Positions 5,795 to 8,227 of a DNA stretch of 8,227 nt are shown here, piece after piece. The notes beneath the pieces are model-generated. The model did not search any database. It had not been told where the DNA came from and saw only the letters and a list, made by a program, of their open reading frames with translations. Where the stretch lies: assembly GCF_938040115.1 (NCBI RefSeq), contig NZ_CALHXD010000038.1:1-8227 (forward strand), in the 5' to 3' direction. The translations under genes and the position numbers were made by a program. This stretch comes from an uncultured Campylobacter sp. GTDB taxonomy: Bacteria > Campylobacterota > Campylobacteria > Campylobacterales > Campylobacteraceae. The number at the start of each line of letters is the position of its first letter. Within the stretch, counting starts at the first letter, position 1.

Positions 5795-6556
5795 ATGAAA
5801 AATTTTAAATTTAAAAGCGGCGAAAATCTAAGCTACGACGACTTTGGTGGCGATTTTAAAGATGTTTTGGTTTATCATCATCCGCTGATGATTTTTCCGC
5901 AAAATACCTTGATAAATTTCTGCGATAAAAATCAAATAAGGCTTATTTTGATATATAGAAGCGGGCACTTTAACAGCTCACTTTTTAGCGCTGACGATAG
6001 TTTTTTAAAATTCGCCCTGCGCCTAAAAGAGTTTTTCTCGGCGTTAAATTTGGGCGAATTTAGCGTGCTGGGCGAGTCGGTGGGCGCGGCTTACGCCTAC
6101 GCTACGGCTGTAGCTTGCAAAGAGGCGAAAAAGGTGTTTATACTAAGCGGATTTAACGCCCCTCCCGAGCTTTTGGCCGACTATGCCGACTATGCGCACA
6201 TAAAGGAAATTTATGATTTTGCATCGCACAGTACGCCTGAAAATACGGCGCAAACGGCATGGGAAAAATACGGCTCGCAGGCTAAGGGTGCGCTAAAAGA
6301 AGCGATAAAAGCGCAGCTTAACGGCATCGGCTTTGACCTCTGGCTCCAAGCTAGGCCGTGGGGATTTGAGCTAAAAGACGTCTCGCAAAGCGTGCTTATG
6401 TATCACTCCAGAGCCGACGAGGAAGTGCCTTTTGCCGTCGCTTCGCAAGTGTCGAGGATGCTACCGAACTGCGAACTAATCGCCGCCCAGGATACGCCTC
6501 ATCATAGCGCAAAGGCGCTTTTGGATTTTTTAAAGATCATCAAAGAGCAGTTGTAA
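5795..6556 (+). CDS. Alpha/beta hydrolase, cytoplasmic, in the receptor operon
   Basis: Protein of 253 aa with the alpha/beta-hydrolase fold. The nucleophile elbow is GESVG (93-97) with Ser95, the acid is probably Asp208 in SRADEEVPF, and the base His236 or His237 in DTPHHSAKALLDFL, so the triad is complete. No signal peptide or membrane segment is present, which places it in the cytoplasm. The start ATG lies 8 bases after the receptor stop, with AAGGA overlapping that stop, so the two are co-transcribed and probably coupled. By context it may hydrolyse an imported siderophore or a derivative to free iron, as known siderophore esterases do. It does not resemble the periplasmic Cee esterase or Fes in any obvious way. 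Fold firm, substrate unknown. Confidence 0.8.
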   Translation: MKNFKFKSGENLSYDDFGGDFKDVLVYHHPLMIFPQNTLINFCDKNQIRLILIYRSGHFNSSLFSADDSFLKFALRLKEFFSALNLGEFSVLGESVGAAYAYATAVACKEAKKVFILSGFNAPPELLADYADYAHIKEIYDFASHSTPENTAQTAWEKYGSQAKGALKEAIKAQLNGIGFDLWLQARPWGFELKDVSQSVLMYHSRADEEVPFAVASQVSRMLPNCELIAAQDTPHHSAKALLDFLKIIKEQL

Positions 6557-6578
6557 ATTTAGCTTTTGCGTAAATTTT

Positions 6579-6634
6579 ACGAGCCAAATTTGCGCCGTTT
6601 TAAGCGTAAATTTAAGCTCGTTTTGCGATTTTTC
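6579..6634 (+). terminator. Intrinsic terminator of the receptor-hydrolase operon
   Basis: A long stem forms from ACGAGC (6579-6584) and AAATTTGCGC (6586-6595), pairing with GCGTAAATTT (6604-6613) and GCTCGT (6616-6621), with one G-T pair, small internal mismatches and an eight-base loop. TTTGCGATTTTTC follows. A shorter alternative hairpin, CGTAAA/TTTACG, lies at 6569-6581. Confidence 0.7.
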
Positions 6635-6830
6635 TGTTGCGGGTAGGTTTTGCTTGATGCGGGATAAATTTACCGCCTTTTTTGCGCCAGAGACTTAAAT
6701 TCGGCCTTGCGTTCAGGTTAAATTGCGTGCGTTTAATCCGCATTGCCGACGCGGGCTAAATCTGCAAAGCGATTTGCAACAAATGAAGATTTTGAGAAAA
6801 TTTCAAAAGGATTTTGCAAAACTCCGCGGA
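6635..6830. other. Convergent intergenic stretch without a supported gene
   Basis: Between the two convergent transcription units there is no ORF with a ribosome binding site. A 43-codon minus-strand frame (MRIKRTQFNL at its start) lacks any start signal and is rich in Lys, Arg and Asn, so I do not call it. Nothing else stands out. Confidence 0.45.
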
Positions 6831-6865
6831 ATAAAATTTACGCCGTTTTTTTGTACTGGACGGCG
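6831..6865 (-). terminator. Candidate terminator after the MFS gene
   Basis: CGCCGT (6841-6846) and ACGGCG (6860-6865) are a perfect 6-bp inverted repeat. Read on the minus strand the hairpin is followed by TAAATTTTAT. It lies 28 bases after the MFS stop codon. The loop is 13 bases, so strength is moderate at best. Confidence 0.45.
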
Positions 6866-6892
6866 ACTTAAATCCCGCAAAATAGCAATCCG

Positions 6893-8059
6893 CTAGATAA
6901 ATTTATAAATCTGTATAAAATAAATTAGGCTCAAAACGCAAAACGCCGCCGCGCCCAGCACGACCGCTCCGTAACCCAACGTCCCCGCCAAAAGCGTTCC
7001 GAGATAAAACGAAAATATCTGAAATGTCATACTTAAGCTGCTTTGCACGGCGTATTCGCTAGCGGGTCGCCGTCCCGAGGCACGTTGCATCATCATCGTG
7101 GAGATTATCGTCGCTTGCGCCATATATACCGCATACGCCGCGCTCGAAGCAAAAAGTACCGACGTGCGGTCCGTCCAGCCGCCGATAGGTAACCAGATGG
7201 CCAGGATGCCTAGCATCTGCATCGCTACGGCGTATAAAAAGGCTCTTTTAGCGCCTAGCTTTTTTACCGCAAAGCCCGCCGCGAGCGCACCCGCGAAGCC
7301 AAATATCGTGCCGTATATGTGCAAGACCTCGCCGATATCTTCCAGCTTCCAGCCGATATCTACAAGCATTGGACTAAGCAGTCCAAACGCCGCGCAGATA
7401 CCGATAGATTGTACGAAAAGCACGCTAAGCCAAGCCTTTTTGCCCTTAAAAAAGCCAAACATCGCCCTAAAATCCAGCCCCTCGCCGGCGTTTACGCGCT
7501 CAGGCTCTTTAAAGAAAGCAAGGCTAAGCAAGGAAACCGCTATCAAAGACGTCAAGAATAAATTCGCCTCGCTCCAGCCGAATTTTGCGTAGATTACGAG
7601 CGTTAGGCCGTTACCCGATACGTGCCCTATCAATCCGCCGCTAAGCTTGAGAGCGTTTGTGAAGCTTAAATTCGAGCTGTTTGAAATTTTGATAAAAAAT
7701 GCGTTCGACGTCATCGTCCAGGTGGCCGAGATAAAAGCCAAAAGCACCGCTAAAGCGATTACGGCAGGTAAATCGTCGCGCGGATTTAGAAGCGAAACCG
7801 CATATAAAATCGCCAAAGTAAGGCACTGAAAGGCTAGGATAGTCTTTTTGTAACCGCCTATTTTTAGCGCGATAGCGTCGATAAACGGCGACCACAAAAA
7901 AGCCAAAACCGCAAAAAGTCCAAGCCCTCTAAGCGCGCCGACGCGCTCTAAACTAAAACCGTCTTGACGCAGGATGCTAACGAACCCCTCGCCGAAAAAT
8001 CCGATGCAAATAAACTGCGCGATGCAAAGGCTAAGCACAGTTAGCGACCTGTAAAGCAA
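6893..8059 (-). CDS. MFS permease, AmpG/RhtX/FptX/YbtX-like
   Basis: Integral inner-membrane protein (388 aa) with about twelve hydrophobic segments and a cytoplasmic central loop near residue 190-205 (PERVNAGEG). The early AQFICIGFFGEGFVSILR and the segment FLWSPFIDAIALKIGGYKK (loop 2-3) follow the pattern of AmpG and of the RhtX/FptX permeases, which import rhizobactin or pyochelin as single proteins, and of YbtX from yersiniabactin loci. Next to a PchR-like regulator and a FyuA-like receptor, import of a ferric siderophore or chelated metal across the inner membrane is the best reading. AmpG-type muropeptide transport or export is less likely. The start is TTG with AAAGGA five bases before it; a later start would cut into the first membrane helix. 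It is convergent with the receptor operon and thus separately expressed. Confidence 0.82.
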   Translation of the reverse strand: MLYRSLTVLSLCIAQFICIGFFGEGFVSILRQDGFSLERVGALRGLGLFAVLAFLWSPFIDAIALKIGGYKKTILAFQCLTLAILYAVSLLNPRDDLPAVIALAVLLAFISATWTMTSNAFFIKISNSSNLSFTNALKLSGGLIGHVSGNGLTLVIYAKFGWSEANLFLTSLIAVSLLSLAFFKEPERVNAGEGLDFRAMFGFFKGKKAWLSVLFVQSIGICAAFGLLSPMLVDIGWKLEDIGEVLHIYGTIFGFAGALAAGFAVKKLGAKRAFLYAVAMQMLGILAIWLPIGGWTDRTSVLFASSAAYAVYMAQATIISTMMMQRASGRRPASEYAVQSSLSMTFQIFSFYLGTLLAGTLGYGAVVLGAAAFCVLSLIYFIQIYKFI

Positions 8060-8227
8060 ATTTATCCTTTAATTTTTTAGTTAGATTATATTTAAATGGA
8101 TAGACGTTATCAAGAATATTTTGACGTTTGGGGGATAAATTTTTATATTTTAAGAACTTTTGACAAAAATCGGCCGTATCACCAAAGTACAAAAAATCTA
8201 GGCATACGCTCAGATTTGGTGTAACCA
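8031..8227 (-). CDS. Possible C-terminal part of an upstream gene (partial)
   Basis: On the minus strand a frame is open from the window edge (codons beginning at 8225) to TAG at 8031-8033, overlapping the first 29 bases of the MFS gene in another frame. The translation reads protein-like (FLYFGDTADFCQKFLKYKNL and onward, then YPFKYNLTKKLKDKFALQ), with no recognised domain. If real, it is the gene before the MFS permease in the same operon with an overlapping stop. A 42-codon plus-strand ORF at 8096-8224 covers the same DNA but has no ribosome binding site. I cannot exclude that the whole stretch is non-coding. Confidence 0.35.
   Translation of the reverse strand, partial: VTPNLSVCLDFLYFGDTADFCQKFLKYKNLSPKRQNILDNVYPFKYNLTKKLKDKFALQVANCA

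Noticed and set aside
7098..7895. Several ORFs on both strands inside the MFS gene
   Set aside because: They are shadows of the membrane-protein gene, with no start signals or recognisable content.
8096..8224. 42-codon plus-strand ORF
   Set aside because: No ribosome binding site, no recognisable protein, and an equally open minus-strand frame covers the same bases with operon context.

Overview
The window looks like a chromosomal stretch of a Campylobacter-type epsilonproteobacterium, most like the moderate-GC oral or gut species. The basis is AT-rich coding with frequent AAATTT tracts between genes, AAGGA-type ribosome binding sites, short extended -10 promoters and the style of the proteins. 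The species is an inference; no rRNA or other marker gene is present.

The left part (1 to about 2,800) is accessory DNA, visibly more AT-rich than the rest. It holds an intact tyrosine recombinase (95-1237) with a 9-bp inverted repeat around an 8-bp spacer just upstream, then a HigBA-type toxin-antitoxin pair (1337-1925) with its own promoter and a palindromic candidate operator. About 880 bases without a convincing gene follow. In them are coding-like scraps, an AT-rich minus-strand terminator, a strong extended -10 promoter, and a run of five different stem-loops (2436-2667). That structured block is the least explained object here and could be a non-coding RNA or a small structured DNA element.

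The right part (2,806 to the end) is a compact siderophore-uptake locus. A PchR/YbtA-like AraC regulator (minus strand) is divergent from a FyuA-like TonB-dependent outer-membrane receptor. The receptor is followed 8 bases later by a leaderless alpha/beta hydrolase. A 12-TM MFS permease of AmpG/RhtX/FptX/YbtX type is convergent with them. The regulator and receptor share a 113-bp control region carrying a good sigma-70 promoter, an 18-bp-period direct repeat and a weak Fur-like match. The expected scheme is: ferric siderophore crosses the outer membrane through the receptor, crosses the inner membrane through the single MFS protein, and is perhaps processed by the cytoplasmic hydrolase; the AraC protein senses the siderophore. 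No biosynthesis genes are visible, so use of foreign siderophores is the simplest reading. The substrate is not determined by the sequence.

At the right edge a reading frame open from the window end runs into the start of the MFS gene and may be the tail of an upstream operon partner.
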